A stretch of 64,000 nt of DNA from Robertmurraya siralis. GTDB lineage: Bacteria; Bacillota; Bacilli; Bacillales; Cytobacillaceae. This document shows, in pieces, positions 43,315 to 52,493 of this stretch. The notes under the pieces were generated by a model. The model was not told where the DNA came from. It ran no database searches and saw only the letters and a list, made by a program, of their open reading frames with translations. Numbering within the stretch: the stretch's first letter is position 1; each line of letters opens with the position of its first letter. The stretch covers positions 124,001 through 188,000 of the forward strand of contig NZ_SWLZ01000002.1 in assembly GCF_005502275.1 (NCBI RefSeq), written 5' to 3'. The translations under genes and the position numbers were made by a program.

Positions 43315-44643
43315 TTACACTTGCTTTACTTCCCTTCTTAATGAATAATAGGACACCCCGATTTTTTTGCATATCGTCATATAGTGCATAAGAGTAATCA
43401 GGACTGTTCCAGTATTCATGCCGATAATGACACCGTCCATCTGAAATTGGCTCATAGAGCCTAGAAGATAAATCAAGCCAAAAGCAATGATGGACGACCA
43501 TATATTGTGAAGGAAAGCATCCTTCATTAACCCGAGACCAATTAAATACGCCTGCAACGGAATTACGAAAAAATGCAATAGAAAATAGGGCAGTAACACC
43601 TGCAAATATCCTGCGGCCGTTGCGGAGTGGAGAAACAAATTTGTTAGTGGTTCAGCAAAGAAATAAAAAACAAATACAACTGGGACTCCATATAAAAGTG
43701 TAAAGGTCATGACTTGTCTAAGAAGCTGCTGCAGTCTATTCATATCCCTTTGTGCGTAAGCCTTTGAAACAGTTGGGATTAAAACAATTAATAAGCTATG
43801 GGCAATAAAACCGGGAAAAAAGCCAATCGTCATAGCAACGCCTGCCAACAGGCCAAATTGCTCTGTTGCCACGGTCGCACTAACTCCAGCATTTAAAAGA
43901 GCGGCTTTAATTAGAAACGGTTGTACAGCATGAGTCAAAGAATGAAATACTCGTATGCTTGTGGTCGGAATGGACACTGAGATAAGGTTTTTCCTGACTT
44001 CTTTCCCGCTAATAAAGCTCGCTGGCCTCCCTTTCAGTTGCTGATATTGAATGTAAAACATATGGATCAAATAAAGAAAAATAACAATCTCGCTTCCAAC
44101 AAACGTAAAAAAGGCAATTAAAATTGATGTCTGTGAATCAAAATGAAAGAGCTGAAACAAGAACACAAGCAATCCTAATTGAACAATTTTCCTCAATAGG
44201 TTTGCCAATGCAATTTTGCCCATTTGATGCTTACCCATAAAAAATCCCCTTGCAATCGCAGAAAAGGATATGAGCGGGATTAATAAGAGAACGAGCCATT
44301 TGAACAGCGGATGATAGTCATGAAACATCGTCAAATAAGGCATAAGCAAAATGAACACGATCATAAAAAAAACGGTAGTTATTATCGTGAGATGAACAGC
44401 CGACTTCAACATGCTGTGATGAAACTTCGCATCTTTTTCAGCAATAAATTTTGAGATCGAAATCGGGAGTTCAAAGCTTGCCAACAAAACGATTAAAAAA
44501 ACGGTAGGGAGTATGGACATATATAGCCCCAATCCTCTCTCACCCAACTCCTTTGCAAGAACCATATTCATCACAAATTCTACACACTCACCTATGAAGG
44601 AAGCGACAATTAGCAGTAATGATCCCTTAATAAACGTACTCAT
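43315..44643 (-). CDS. SpoVB-like polysaccharide flippase (MOP superfamily)
   Basis: 442-residue membrane protein with 12-14 helices. N-terminal FIKGSLLLIVASFIGECVEF and FELPISISKFIAEKD are typical of the SpoVB/YkvU/YabM group of lipid-linked oligosaccharide transporters; SpoVB acts in spore cortex synthesis. Which precursor this copy moves is not clear. Confidence 0.85.
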   Translation of the reverse strand: MSTFIKGSLLLIVASFIGECVEFVMNMVLAKELGERGLGLYMSILPTVFLIVLLASFELPISISKFIAEKDAKFHHSMLKSAVHLTIITTVFFMIVFILLMPYLTMFHDYHPLFKWLVLLLIPLISFSAIARGFFMGKHQMGKIALANLLRKIVQLGLLVFLFQLFHFDSQTSILIAFFTFVGSEIVIFLYLIHMFYIQYQQLKGRPASFISGKEVRKNLISVSIPTTSIRVFHSLTHAVQPFLIKAALLNAGVSATVATEQFGLLAGVAMTIGFFPGFIAHSLLIVLIPTVSKAYAQRDMNRLQQLLRQVMTFTLLYGVPVVFVFYFFAEPLTNLFLHSATAAGYLQVLLPYFLLHFFVIPLQAYLIGLGLMKDAFLHNIWSSIIAFGLIYLLGSMSQFQMDGVIIGMNTGTVLITLMHYMTICKKIGVSYYSLRREVKQV

Positions 44644-44875
44644 GATGAATGCATCTCCTAACCATTAATAAAATACTTGTTATGATGAAATGGGTCCATT
44701 TCATTTATAGTTCTAAATATATGAGACAAGTTTAGAGATTATTTCTATCACTAATCGTCAATTCCAACTTTGATGAAAATTATCAAGTTTTCATCTTAAG
44801 GGATAAGTAGAAAAGCGAACAGATTCCACATCGCCGGAATATCCTGTCTGCCTATAACGAACAGATCTGAAACAC
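44644..44875. other. Intergenic, no gene seen
   Basis: Spacer between the flippase gene and the liaR terminator. No ribosome site, RNA or coding frame recognised. Confidence 0.4.
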
Positions 44876-44909
44876 AAAAAAGAGCTAATTGACTGCTCAT
44901 CAATTAGCT
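44876..44909 (-). terminator. liaFSR terminator
   Basis: Perfect 10-base arms AGCTAATTGA (44883-44892) and TCAATTAGCT (44900-44909), minus-strand tail CTTTTTTG. Confidence 0.85.
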
Positions 44910-44970
44910 TCTTGCTATTAAGAAGATTTCTATTTATCGTATTATAGAAAATTTCCATTAGTGGTATATT

Positions 44971-45603
44971 TTACTTTACCAAAGAATGCTTGAAAGCATA
45001 AATAACAGCTTGGGTTCTGTCCTGAACTTGAAGCTTGCTTAAAATATTACTTACATGTGTCTTCACTGTTTTCAAAGCGATGAATAACTCATCCGCTATT
45101 TCCTGATTTGATTTTCCCTCTGCCATCAGCAGCAATATTTCTAATTCTCTTGTTGTTAACTCTTCGTGGAGCTCTGTTTGTTGCTTCTGACGCATCTTCG
45201 ACATCATTTTTCCGGTCACTTCTGGTTCGAGAACGGATTGACCGTGGAAGGTTGCCCGCACTGCATTAGCGATCTCACTCGCTTTCGAGGTTTTTAACAT
45301 ATAGGAAGTTGCGCCTGCCTCCAATGCAGGGTAGACTTTTTCATCATCAAGAAAACTCGTTACAATGATAATTTTTGCTTCAGGCCATTTATCAATGATA
45401 TTTCTTGTTGCCTCGATGCCATCCATTTCTTTCATCACCAAGTCCATGAGAATAATGTCTGGACGTAACTCAAGAGCCAGATCGATAGCGGTCTTTCCAT
45501 TATCCGCTTCAGCAACAACTTCTATGTCCGGCTGTGCTGAAAGGTATGAAGATACACCGATCCGCACCATTTCATGGTCATCTACAAACAATACTTTAAT
45601 CAT
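44971..45603 (-). CDS. liaR: Response regulator LiaR
   Basis: NarL/FixJ-type response regulator of the cell-envelope stress system, 210 residues. Receiver domain [20 protein letters not shown] with the phosphorylatable Asp in [13 protein letters not shown], and a LuxR helix-turn-helix [20 protein letters not shown] at ~145-205. ATG 45603 follows GATGAGG and overlaps the liaS stop by eight bases, so translation is coupled. Confidence 0.92.
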   Translation of the reverse strand: MIKVLFVDDHEMVRIGVSSYLSAQPDIEVVAEADNGKTAIDLALELRPDIILMDLVMKEMDGIEATRNIIDKWPEAKIIIVTSFLDDEKVYPALEAGATSYMLKTSKASEIANAVRATFHGQSVLEPEVTGKMMSKMRQKQQTELHEELTTRELEILLLMAEGKSNQEIADELFIALKTVKTHVSNILSKLQVQDRTQAVIYAFKHSLVK

Positions 45604-46630
45604 TGACCTCATCCTTTTCCATCAATATCGGTACTTTAACCTCTAATCGCGTTCCTTTATTTTTAACACTTATGATTTTAAGAGTTCCACCAATTTCTAC
45701 TGCCCGTTCATACATGTTTTGCATCCCATATGAGCCTGCTTTTGATTCTTCCACATCGAATCCAACTCCATCATCAACCACTCTTAAAATGACAAATCCA
45801 TCTCTCTTAATAAGAAGAACCTCTACCTCTGTTGCTTTTGAATGCCTTAATGTATTGGACACCGATTCTTGCAAAATCCGGAAAAGGTGATCCTCTACCC
45901 CCTTATCAAGAGGAAAGTCTTCTACTTTCCAATCAATTGCCATCGTTACCTTTTGTGAAAGCTCAACGAGGAGCTCCTCAATTCCTTCCTGAAGCGTTTT
46001 TCCTTTTAGTGCCACTGGTCGCAAATGAAGAAGCAGAGCTCTCATTTCAAGTTGTGATTGATGGATCATCCCTTCAACCAATTTTAACTGCTTCGATTCA
46101 TGTTCATTCGTTTCATTAATTGCCGACATTAGCATTGAAGCTGCAAAAAGCTGTTGGCTCACCGAATCATGTAATTCTCTTGCTAATCTATTGCGCTCCT
46201 GCGATATAATTTCTTGAATGCGATTTTCCTGGTCTACCGCTTTCTCATTAGCCAGTTTTTGCGACAAAATTACTTGCTCTGAAATTTGCTTTTGAATTTT
46301 CTTAATCCGCTGCAAAATTATTTTTTTATCTTCAAACATACCTACTTCATCTATATTTACGTTTCTTCCCTCTTCCACTTCATGAAGAACAGCATCGAGA
46401 GTTTGAAACTGTTTTTTCCAGTATAATCCTGATCCAATTCCAAAGACAATACCGATTAAAAGACTTAAGCTCGGGATAAATAGTAAAATGGGAATATCCA
46501 TTAAATTTTGTTTCCAAAGCTCCTGAAAACCGACAAAGGGAAAAGAAAAAATAAAAGACAAAGTAATGACAAAAAACACAGCCAGGGCTACTAAAACCCC
46601 CCAGCCAATTTGTCTTTGTATAATATTCAT
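45596..46630 (-). CDS. liaS: Sensor histidine kinase LiaS
   Basis: Membrane sensor kinase that responds to cell-wall antibiotics. 344 residues: two N-terminal helices ([19 protein letters not shown] and [20 protein letters not shown]) with a short outside loop, coiled-coil linker, HisKA_3 dimerisation domain with the phospho-His in [14 protein letters not shown], and the ATPase domain [10 protein letters not shown]. It overlaps liaF by four bases. Confidence 0.92.
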   Translation of the reverse strand: MNIIQRQIGWGVLVALAVFFVITLSFIFSFPFVGFQELWKQNLMDIPILLFIPSLSLLIGIVFGIGSGLYWKKQFQTLDAVLHEVEEGRNVNIDEVGMFEDKKIILQRIKKIQKQISEQVILSQKLANEKAVDQENRIQEIISQERNRLARELHDSVSQQLFAASMLMSAINETNEHESKQLKLVEGMIHQSQLEMRALLLHLRPVALKGKTLQEGIEELLVELSQKVTMAIDWKVEDFPLDKGVEDHLFRILQESVSNTLRHSKATEVEVLLIKRDGFVILRVVDDGVGFDVEESKAGSYGMQNMYERAVEIGGTLKIISVKNKGTRLEVKVPILMEKDEVND

Positions 46631-47352
46631 ACTCTTTTCACCTCTAAATCTCCTATTAGAAAAGAGGTGAATATTTTTACCTTTTGCTCAGCTTTTTGAT
46701 AACCGGCAGTCTCATATTGAACAGACTGGTTAAACCTCTTCGGGCCCTCATATTGAAACACCGTTGCTTTTCCTGCAATCGAAGAATGCTGAACACTCAC
46801 TTCAATATCATATGGAATAAGGACTTGCACATTTCCAATAAAGTTACGAATAAAGATAACCGTTTCTCCTTTTGGCAAAACGGTATAGCTTAAATCGACA
46901 TTTGTATCGCCAATACCCGACTGAATATTAATATCATTCCATTCAAAAACATGGTCAGGGGTTTTCCGATCGCCAAACAATGAATTTTCGAATAACGGTT
47001 TTTTCTCTATTACTATCTCTTCAGGCGTTTCTTTATTTATAATCGGCTGAATTGTTTTAGGCTCTTTCCTTGATTGATAATATTGGATAATAAAATGAAT
47101 AACAATTGCTAATAATAAAAATTTAAAGGTCATCATGCTTAAAATGCTCATGGCAAAGAAAAAGATGCCAAACCAAAAGAATAATTTTCCAGTCGTGCTC
47201 GGCAGTCTTTTCCTGCCGACATAAATCATACCCATAGCAACTAGAAGAGAAAAAATCACACCACTATTAAAAAACGATACCTCAAGAAGTAGTAGAATTA
47301 TCCCTAGTGGAACTGCTTTATTAATGTAATCGTCTTTCATTTTAAAATGCAT
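46627..47352 (-). CDS. liaF: Cell wall-active antibiotics response protein LiaF
   Basis: 241-residue membrane protein, the inhibitor of LiaSR signalling in B. subtilis. Three or four N-terminal helices (VPLGIILLLLEVSFFNSGVI, GKLFFWFGIFFFAMSILSMM) and a C-terminal DUF2154 domain (ETVIFIRNFIGNVQVLIPYD). Start at ATG 47352 (MHFKMKDDY) after GAAAGGAG; a longer frame to 47412 has no support. First gene of a separate liaFSR operon. Confidence 0.9.
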   Translation of the reverse strand: MHFKMKDDYINKAVPLGIILLLLEVSFFNSGVIFSLLVAMGMIYVGRKRLPSTTGKLFFWFGIFFFAMSILSMMTFKFLLLAIVIHFIIQYYQSRKEPKTIQPIINKETPEEIVIEKKPLFENSLFGDRKTPDHVFEWNDINIQSGIGDTNVDLSYTVLPKGETVIFIRNFIGNVQVLIPYDIEVSVQHSSIAGKATVFQYEGPKRFNQSVQYETAGYQKAEQKVKIFTSFLIGDLEVKRV

Positions 47353-47542
47353 GATGTTCTTCTCCTTTCTAGGAACAAATGCGCAGGGCGCTTTCGGAAC
47401 AACTAAGATCAACCGTTCCTACGAGGATGAATCTTAGTTTTCATCACTGGACAAAATAACTGGATCCGCAGTTCTCAAGATGGATTGTACAGCCTCAAAC
47501 TAGAAGTTTTGCAGGGCTTCAGAATCAAAAAATTTATTATTT
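47353..47542. promoter_or_regulatory. liaFSR upstream region
   Basis: Spacer between the liaH terminator and liaF. It presumably holds a constitutive liaFSR promoter, though I could not assign -35/-10 boxes with confidence. No gene is seen. Confidence 0.3.
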
Positions 47543-47570
47543 CTAAAAAGGCGTAGAATACTACGCCCCT
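47543..47570 (-). terminator. liaIH terminator
   Basis: GGCGTAG-AATA-CTACGCC (47550-47567), a perfect 7-bp stem with a minus-strand TTTTT tail, between liaH and liaF. Confidence 0.78.
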
Positions 47571-47660
47571 TCTGTGACAAATCAGCAGAACGTTACTTTT
47601 TTAGTATGCACTCCCTTATTTATCATTTCAAGGGATTTTGCCATAAGAGAGAGCATTCGC

Positions 47661-48308
47661 TTAAAAATTTGCTGATTTTTCATCCCTTTTCATCTTTTTT
47701 TCGAGCTCTGCAATGCGAGCATCTATCGTATTTTCTTGATAAGAGTGGTTAATGTCTTTCTCCAATCGTTCTAAATAAGATTCTATTTCTCCAAACCGTG
47801 AAGCTGATTTGTCAGCCAAAGAATTTTCGTTAATCACCTGATCCATTTTATGATTTGCTCTAGATACATTTTCACGGCCCATTAACTCCATGCGACGAAT
47901 ATGCATATCCTTTAACTTATGCTTCATCACTTCATACTTTTCTTCTAATTTTTGCAATTCAGCCGCGGCATCATTTAATGCTTGATGCAAACGAGAAGCA
48001 CGTTCTTCATGGTGGATTGCTTCTTTAGCAGCAAACTGCTGCAATTCTGTCTCGCCCGCTTTTTCTGCAATTTCTGCCTGTTGCTTTCGCTTCTGTGCCA
48101 GCTCAGCGGACTTCTCATACTCATTCGCAAACTCTTCTCTTAATTGATATTGTCTAGCAATTAACTTGCGCACTTTCTCAGTTTCCTGTTCACACTGACG
48201 CAAATATTGATTTATCATGGCAATTGGATTCTTTTTTTCCTTCTGTTCAAGTACTTCATTCAAATCAGCCATTACTGTATTTTTAATGCGTGTAAATAAA
48301 TTTGTCAT
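47661..48308 (-). CDS. liaH: PspA/IM30-family protein LiaH
   Basis: 215-residue phage-shock protein that coats and protects the membrane under envelope stress. Typical opening MTNLFTRIKNTVMADLNEVL with the amphipathic N-terminal helix, then long coiled coils (KVRKLIARQYQLREEFANEY ... ELQKLEEKYEVMKHKLKDMH). Ribosome site AAAAGGAG. Co-transcribed with the upstream LiaI-like gene. Confidence 0.9.
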   Translation of the reverse strand: MTNLFTRIKNTVMADLNEVLEQKEKKNPIAMINQYLRQCEQETEKVRKLIARQYQLREEFANEYEKSAELAQKRKQQAEIAEKAGETELQQFAAKEAIHHEERASRLHQALNDAAAELQKLEEKYEVMKHKLKDMHIRRMELMGRENVSRANHKMDQVINENSLADKSASRFGEIESYLERLEKDINHSYQENTIDARIAELEKKMKRDEKSANF

Positions 48309-48386
48309 CCTACATTCTCCTTTTCATATAAATGGACTTTAACGTTACTCATCAATTGAATTCACATGCTACACTTGTAAAATAAC

Positions 48387-48731
48387 TCAGTTCTTATTTA
48401 AGTCAGACCATTGCTTTTCAAAGTTCTGAAAAGGGTCGTTCTCTTCTTTATAACTTGGCTTTTTATCGTTCCATTTTCTATAGATAACATATAGAACATA
48501 CGCGGCAACAATAGCGATAATCGCCGGAATATTAGATGCTGCTGTCAATAACACGAAAACACCCAGTATTCCTAATGCAACTTTCCATCCGAAAGACTCT
48601 GTCTTTAAAAATTGTTTAAAGATGAAGTATAGAACCGCTAAACTCACAGCCAATCCGATTAGTGGACCCAAATTAGAAAGCAATACTATCGCCGCAATAC
48701 CTCCTGCTAAAAGCAACCCGAAATTTTTCAT
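48387..48731 (-). CDS. liaI: LiaI-like membrane protein
   Basis: 114 residues with two or three helices (FGLLLAGGIAAIVLLSNLGP, IGLAVSLAVLYFIFKQFL, GILGVFVLLTAASNIPAIIA) and a charged C-terminal tail. In B. subtilis LiaI is the membrane anchor for LiaH; size, topology and gene order fit. Start at ATG 48731 (MKNFGLLLAGG) after AAAGGAGG. An imperfect inverted repeat TCAGTC/GGCTTA near 48812-48830 could be a LiaR site but is not convincing. Confidence 0.78.
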   Translation of the reverse strand: MKNFGLLLAGGIAAIVLLSNLGPLIGLAVSLAVLYFIFKQFLKTESFGWKVALGILGVFVLLTAASNIPAIIAIVAAYVLYVIYRKWNDKKPSYKEENDPFQNFEKQWSDLNKN

Positions 48732-48860
48732 TTTGTTTGTTGCCTCCTTTCTTGTTTCCATCTTATCTCGTTTTCAGAGCTTTCATAACGAGCCTGAGCT
48801 TTATTTTTAAATCAGTCTTGAGGCTTAGTTGAATTGAATTTAAGTCCAATTAAAAAATAG

Positions 48861-48897
48861 AAACCCTGTCAACACAGGTTGTTGACAGGGTTTTTTG
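48861..48897. terminator. Hairpin after the CAP/LysM gene
   Basis: Perfect 14-base arms AAACCCTGTCAACA (48861-48874) and TGTTGACAGGGTTT (48880-48893). T-rich tails exist on both strands. It directly adjoins the first unit of the TTCCGGAA array. Confidence 0.75.
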
Positions 48898-48984
48898 GAA
48901 TTATGGTTACTTTTTCCGGAATTACACTGATTTTTTCCGGAATTCCACATCATTTTTCCGGAATTATTGATGGTTTTTCCGGAA
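48893..48984. repeat. Phased array of TTCCGGAA motifs, exact 21-bp period
   Basis: TTCCGGAA at 48914, 48935, 48956 and 48977, preceded by the degenerate TTTTGGAA at 48893: five units at exactly 21 bp, each in TTTTTCCGGAATT context. It shares its motif and layout with the array at 40141-40232. It lies between the CAP/LysM gene and liaI. Confidence 0.85.
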
Positions 48985-49029
48985 TCGCATAGAATCTCAT
49001 CATATTACACCACGCTAAACCGAGGACTC

Positions 49030-49644
49030 TTATCTGGAGATAAACATTTGTGTCCAGTAATACCGCTGCGAGCCACCTTTAACATAGCCTACACCAATTT
49101 CAGTGTAACCGGAGTTCAAAATATTCGCCCGATGGCCTTCACTGTTCATCCACGCTTGTACCACTTGCTGCGGACTCGTTTGCCCTGCTGCAATGTTCTC
49201 ACCAGCACTACGATAAGACAGACCAAATTTTTTTATCATTTCAAACGGTGAACCGTAGGTTGGACTTGTATGAGAAAAATAATTTCGGTCCCGCATATCG
49301 GCTGACTTGTAACGGGCAATCCGAGACAATTCCCAATTTGCTTTTAACGGTTTCAGCCCATATTTTGCCCGCTCTTGATTTGTCAATTGAATCACTTGAT
49401 TTTCAATGCTTTTCGTGGCATCGACATCTGGAACTGTTATTTTTTCGCCTGGGTAGATTAACGCTGGGTTTTTAATTTGCGGATTTGCCGAAATGATTTC
49501 CGACAACCCAACCTGATACCAAACTGAAATTTTCCACATCGAGTCTCCTGGACTTACCGTATGTATTCTCTGAGCGTGGGAAATCGTAGGAACAGTTAGT
49601 AACGTTATGAATAGTGAAATAGCAATTACCATTTTTTTTAGCAT
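49030..49644 (-). CDS. Secreted LysM plus CAP-domain protein (YkwD-like)
   Basis: 204 residues, exported (signal peptide to about SHAQ, residue 25). A LysM cell-wall-binding domain (HTVSPGDSMWKISVWYQVGL ... PGEKITVP, ~28-72) is followed by a CAP/SCP domain (VIQLTNQERAKYGLKPLKAN ... HRANILNSGYTEIGVGY, ~85-204). The layout is that of YkwD-type sporulation or germination proteins. Enzymatic activity is unproven for the family. Confidence 0.88.
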   Translation of the reverse strand: MLKKMVIAISLFITLLTVPTISHAQRIHTVSPGDSMWKISVWYQVGLSEIISANPQIKNPALIYPGEKITVPDVDATKSIENQVIQLTNQERAKYGLKPLKANWELSRIARYKSADMRDRNYFSHTSPTYGSPFEMIKKFGLSYRSAGENIAAGQTSPQQVVQAWMNSEGHRANILNSGYTEIGVGYVKGGSQRYYWTQMFISR

Positions 49645-49715
49645 TCATTCACTCCTCCTCGTTGATAGAATTCAACAAAGAGTGAAAAATAAAACATGGA
49701 TGTTATTGGCAAGAA

Positions 49716-50192
49716 TTACTTTGTCAAATCTCTCGTTGAAATGACGATCCCATCTTGATCTGCATAAAGATAATCGTCTGGATTCCAATCGAGAGAGAGG
49801 AAGCTTAAAGTAATATTCTTCTCCCCTTTCCCCTCCTTTTTGCTCTTTAATGGATGAGTTCCTAATGCCAAGATGCCCACATTAATTTGAGAGAGTTCTT
49901 CTGAATCCCGGACACACCCATTAATAATGATCCCTGCCAAACCTCTATTTTGTGCAATTTCAGCAAGCTGATCTCCCAACAGCGCTCGACGCTTAGAGCC
50001 TCCTCCATCAACAACAAGGACAGAACCTGTCGGGATCGTTTCAAGCGCTTCTTTCACGAGCACATTATCTTCAAAAACCTTCACCGTTTTAATTGGTCCG
50101 GAAAAGCTTTTTTTCCTGCCAAAGGATTGAAACTCAGCTCCAATAGCTCGAATTTCACTGAAAAATTGGTCACATAAATCTGTTGTTTTCAT
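49716..50192 (-). CDS. RraA-like protein / HMG aldolase family
   Basis: 158-residue protein of the RraA/MenG-like family, which includes regulators of RNase E and 4-hydroxy-4-methyl-2-oxoglutarate aldolases. Visible: [20 protein letters not shown] with the conserved GDxLA segment, [14 protein letters not shown] with substrate-binding Arg and metal-site Asp, and DQDGIVIS. Aldolase activity is more likely than RNase E control in this host, which has no RNase E of that kind. Start ATG 50192 after AAGGAGG. Confidence 0.85.
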   Translation of the reverse strand: MKTTDLCDQFFSEIRAIGAEFQSFGRKKSFSGPIKTVKVFEDNVLVKEALETIPTGSVLVVDGGGSKRRALLGDQLAEIAQNRGLAGIIINGCVRDSEELSQINVGILALGTHPLKSKKEGKGEKNITLSFLSLDWNPDDYLYADQDGIVISTRDLTK

Positions 50193-50314
50193 GGTCATTC
50201 CTCCTTATCTCAATTTCCTACTTTATTCTTGATACATAAAGTGAATTCCTCTTCTTTTCCCAAATTCTTCGCATATATGTAGGAAAAGAGCTATTTTCAA
50301 TGAGGAGGAATTTG

Positions 50315-50455
50315 ATGCTTGAATGGACATCAACCCTAATTGGTTTTCTTATTGTTTTCTTTATTGTCGGTGGAGTATTTTTTCACTTTTTGTTGATATC
50401 GCTTAATACAGAAGATTGTACAAAAATAGATCGTTACCCTAATATGAACGAATAG
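50315..50455 (+). CDS. 46-residue single-helix membrane protein
   Basis: MLEWTSTLIGFLIVFFIVGG opens one membrane helix, followed by a polar tail ending DRYPNMNE. Ribosome site GAGGAGG is optimally placed and a terminator follows at once, so it is a complete small transcription unit. Function unknown. Confidence 0.68.
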   Translation: MLEWTSTLIGFLIVFFIVGGVFFHFLLISLNTEDCTKIDRYPNMNE

Positions 50456-50469
50456 TGGCGGTATTTTGA

Positions 50470-50505
50470 AAGAGGGCAGCATTCATGTAATGCTGTCCTC
50501 TTTTT
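50470..50505 (+). terminator. Terminator of the 46-residue protein gene
   Basis: AAAGAGGGCAGCATT-CATG-TAATGCTGTCCTCTTTTT: a long GC-rich stem with a T-run. Confidence 0.85.
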
Positions 50506-50579
50506 GCGTTGTCCGCAGCATGCATAAACTTCATCGAATTGGAAAAATTATGAACATCATGATTTTTTGGAGGGTTACC

Positions 50580-52112
50580 ATGACTGAGATAAATAAAAAA
50601 CAAATGCCGACTTTTCCTGAATCGTATTGGAGAGAATTTGAGCTTCCACTCTTTAACAAGCTAACAGAGGATCAGAGCTTCGATGTCGGCATTGTTGGCG
50701 GTGGAATCACAGGTATTACAACAGGCTATTTGTTAGCAAAAGAAGGGCTTCGCGTTGCGATCATCGAGGCTGGCAGAATATTGACTGGCACAACAGGGCA
50801 CACAACAGCCAAAATTACTGCACAGCATAACATCATTTATGATGAATTTATCAAACACTTTGGTCAAGAAAAGGCAAAAATGTACTACGAGGCCAATAGC
50901 GATGCTCTTCATTTCATTCAAAAAATGGTTCAAACTTATGAAATCGATTGTGATTATAGTGATGAGGACGCGATTATTTATGCAACAACCACTCAGGGCC
51001 AAGATAAAATTAATAAAGAACACGAAGCGTATGAAAAGCTGGGGATTAAAAGTTCCATTCTAAATAAAATTCCCTTTGAAATTGAGATAAAATCCGCCTT
51101 AGCAATGCATCAACAAGGGCAGTTTCATCCTCTTAAATACTTACATAAGCTTGTAAGACTGTTTATTGAGGCTGGAGGAACCATTTTTGAAAATACAACT
51201 GCGCTCGATATTGACGACGGAGCAAAGCCGCAAATTATGCTTCGCAACGGCAAAAAGATAAATTGCCAACACATTGTTGCTGCCTCCCATTTTCCTTTTT
51301 GTGATAAAAAAGGACTCTATTTTGCGCGAATGTATGTAGAAAGAGCATATATTCTAGGATTAAAAACAAAAAAATCGTTTCCTGGTGGGATGTATATCAG
51401 TGCCGATTCTCCAACCCGCTCCCTCCGTTCTACCCCTTTAAATGGAGAAAAGCTCGTATTAGTGAGCGGGGAGGGCCATAAAACTGGGCAAGGAATAGAT
51501 ACGCTGCAGCATTATTTAAACTTAGAAGAATTTGCAGAGCAGGCTCTTGGAATTAAAGAATATAAATATCGTTGGTCTGCTCAGGATATGTATACGCTAG
51601 ATAAAATGCCTTTTGTCGGACCAATCACAGAAAATCAACCAAGAGTGCTTATTGCAACAGGGTATCGAAAATGGGGCATGACGAACGGAACAGCAGCCGC
51701 TCTTCTTCTGAAGGACCTTATTCTAAATAAAGCCAACCCGTATGAGGAGCTTTTTACACCACAGAGATTTCATGCGGATCCTGATGTAAAAAAATTCATA
51801 AGTGTGAATGCCGATGTAGCAAAGCATTTTGTTAAAGGTAAACTCGAGTTTATCCCAAAAGGGCCGGATGAATTGACGAATGATGAAGGCTCTCCTGTGA
51901 TGGTTGACGGCAAACGCTGCGGTGCCTACAAAGATCGCGAGGGAAAACTGCATATCGTTGATACCACTTGTACCCACCTTGGTTGTGAGGTTGAATGGAA
52001 TCACGGCGAACGAACTTGGGATTGTCCATGCCACGGCTCAAGATTTTCCATCGATGGTGAGGTGCTGGACGGTCCCGCTGCAAAGCCTTTGATGAAAATT
52101 GATTGGGACTGA
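50580..52112 (+). CDS. FAD-dependent oxidoreductase with Rieske domain (YhfW-like)
   Basis: 510 residues. An N-terminal FAD-binding DAO domain (VGIVGGGITGITTGYLLAKE, ~37-56) covers the first ~400 residues. A C-terminal Rieske [2Fe-2S] domain has CTHLGCEV and CPCHGSRF (CxH...CxxH ligands). B. subtilis YhfW has the same fusion and length. The electron donor and substrate are unknown. The start ATG 50580 follows TTGGAGGG; the longer frame begins inside the preceding terminator and is rejected. Confidence 0.9.
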   Translation: MTEINKKQMPTFPESYWREFELPLFNKLTEDQSFDVGIVGGGITGITTGYLLAKEGLRVAIIEAGRILTGTTGHTTAKITAQHNIIYDEFIKHFGQEKAKMYYEANSDALHFIQKMVQTYEIDCDYSDEDAIIYATTTQGQDKINKEHEAYEKLGIKSSILNKIPFEIEIKSALAMHQQGQFHPLKYLHKLVRLFIEAGGTIFENTTALDIDDGAKPQIMLRNGKKINCQHIVAASHFPFCDKKGLYFARMYVERAYILGLKTKKSFPGGMYISADSPTRSLRSTPLNGEKLVLVSGEGHKTGQGIDTLQHYLNLEEFAEQALGIKEYKYRWSAQDMYTLDKMPFVGPITENQPRVLIATGYRKWGMTNGTAAALLLKDLILNKANPYEELFTPQRFHADPDVKKFISVNADVAKHFVKGKLEFIPKGPDELTNDEGSPVMVDGKRCGAYKDREGKLHIVDTTCTHLGCEVEWNHGERTWDCPCHGSRFSIDGEVLDGPAAKPLMKIDWD

Positions 52113-52175
52113 GCCTATATTTGGATGTCTTTTCGGGAAGTCTGATTTTGGAGGATTGTTTAGTGCTTTTCTGTT

Positions 52176-52216
52176 AAAAATGCCCTCATGACAAATGCTT
52201 CATGAGGGCATTTTTT
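52176..52216. terminator. Terminator after the Rieske oxidoreductase gene
   Basis: AAAAATGCCCTCATGA ... TCATGAGGGCATTTTTT, a perfect stem of about 16 bp. Confidence 0.87.
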
Positions 52217-52281
52217 ATTCCCATAGCTAAAATTACCTTTAGAGGGTCTAATTTCTATTCGCTTTCATTATTGCTACTCAC

Positions 52282-52410
52282 TTAATCGACGATTCTCTTC
52301 TGGCTCCGCTCATCTTTCGGAGTAAATTCCACTAGCTCTGAGCTCACCTTTTGCTGTCGTTTATTTTTATTGCGCTCAGCATTGCCATTGCCCATTTTGG
52401 TGCGACCCAC
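52282..52410 (-). CDS. 42-residue basic protein, unknown
   Basis: Minus-strand frame from GTG 52410 (MGRTKMGNGNAERNKNKRQQ) to TAA 52282. Highly basic and hydrophilic N-terminal half, ending KDERSQKRIVD. AAGGAG lies nine bases before GTG; an upstream ATG pair at 52431/52428 would include that site. The asparagine/lysine-rich composition resembles small spore proteins, but I do not recognise the family. Confidence 0.55.
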   Translation of the reverse strand: MGRTKMGNGNAERNKNKRQQKVSSELVEFTPKDERSQKRIVD

Positions 52411-52493
52411 CTGTCTCAACTCCTTCATCATGTTTTTCACTAAGTAGTATTGGTAGTCATACCTAACATCATGCGATCGTCAGCAAGTAAAAT

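Noticed and set aside
48812-48830. TCAGTCTTGAGGCTTA as a LiaR operator
   Set aside because: The inverted repeat is imperfect and I cannot match it to a remembered LiaR consensus with confidence.
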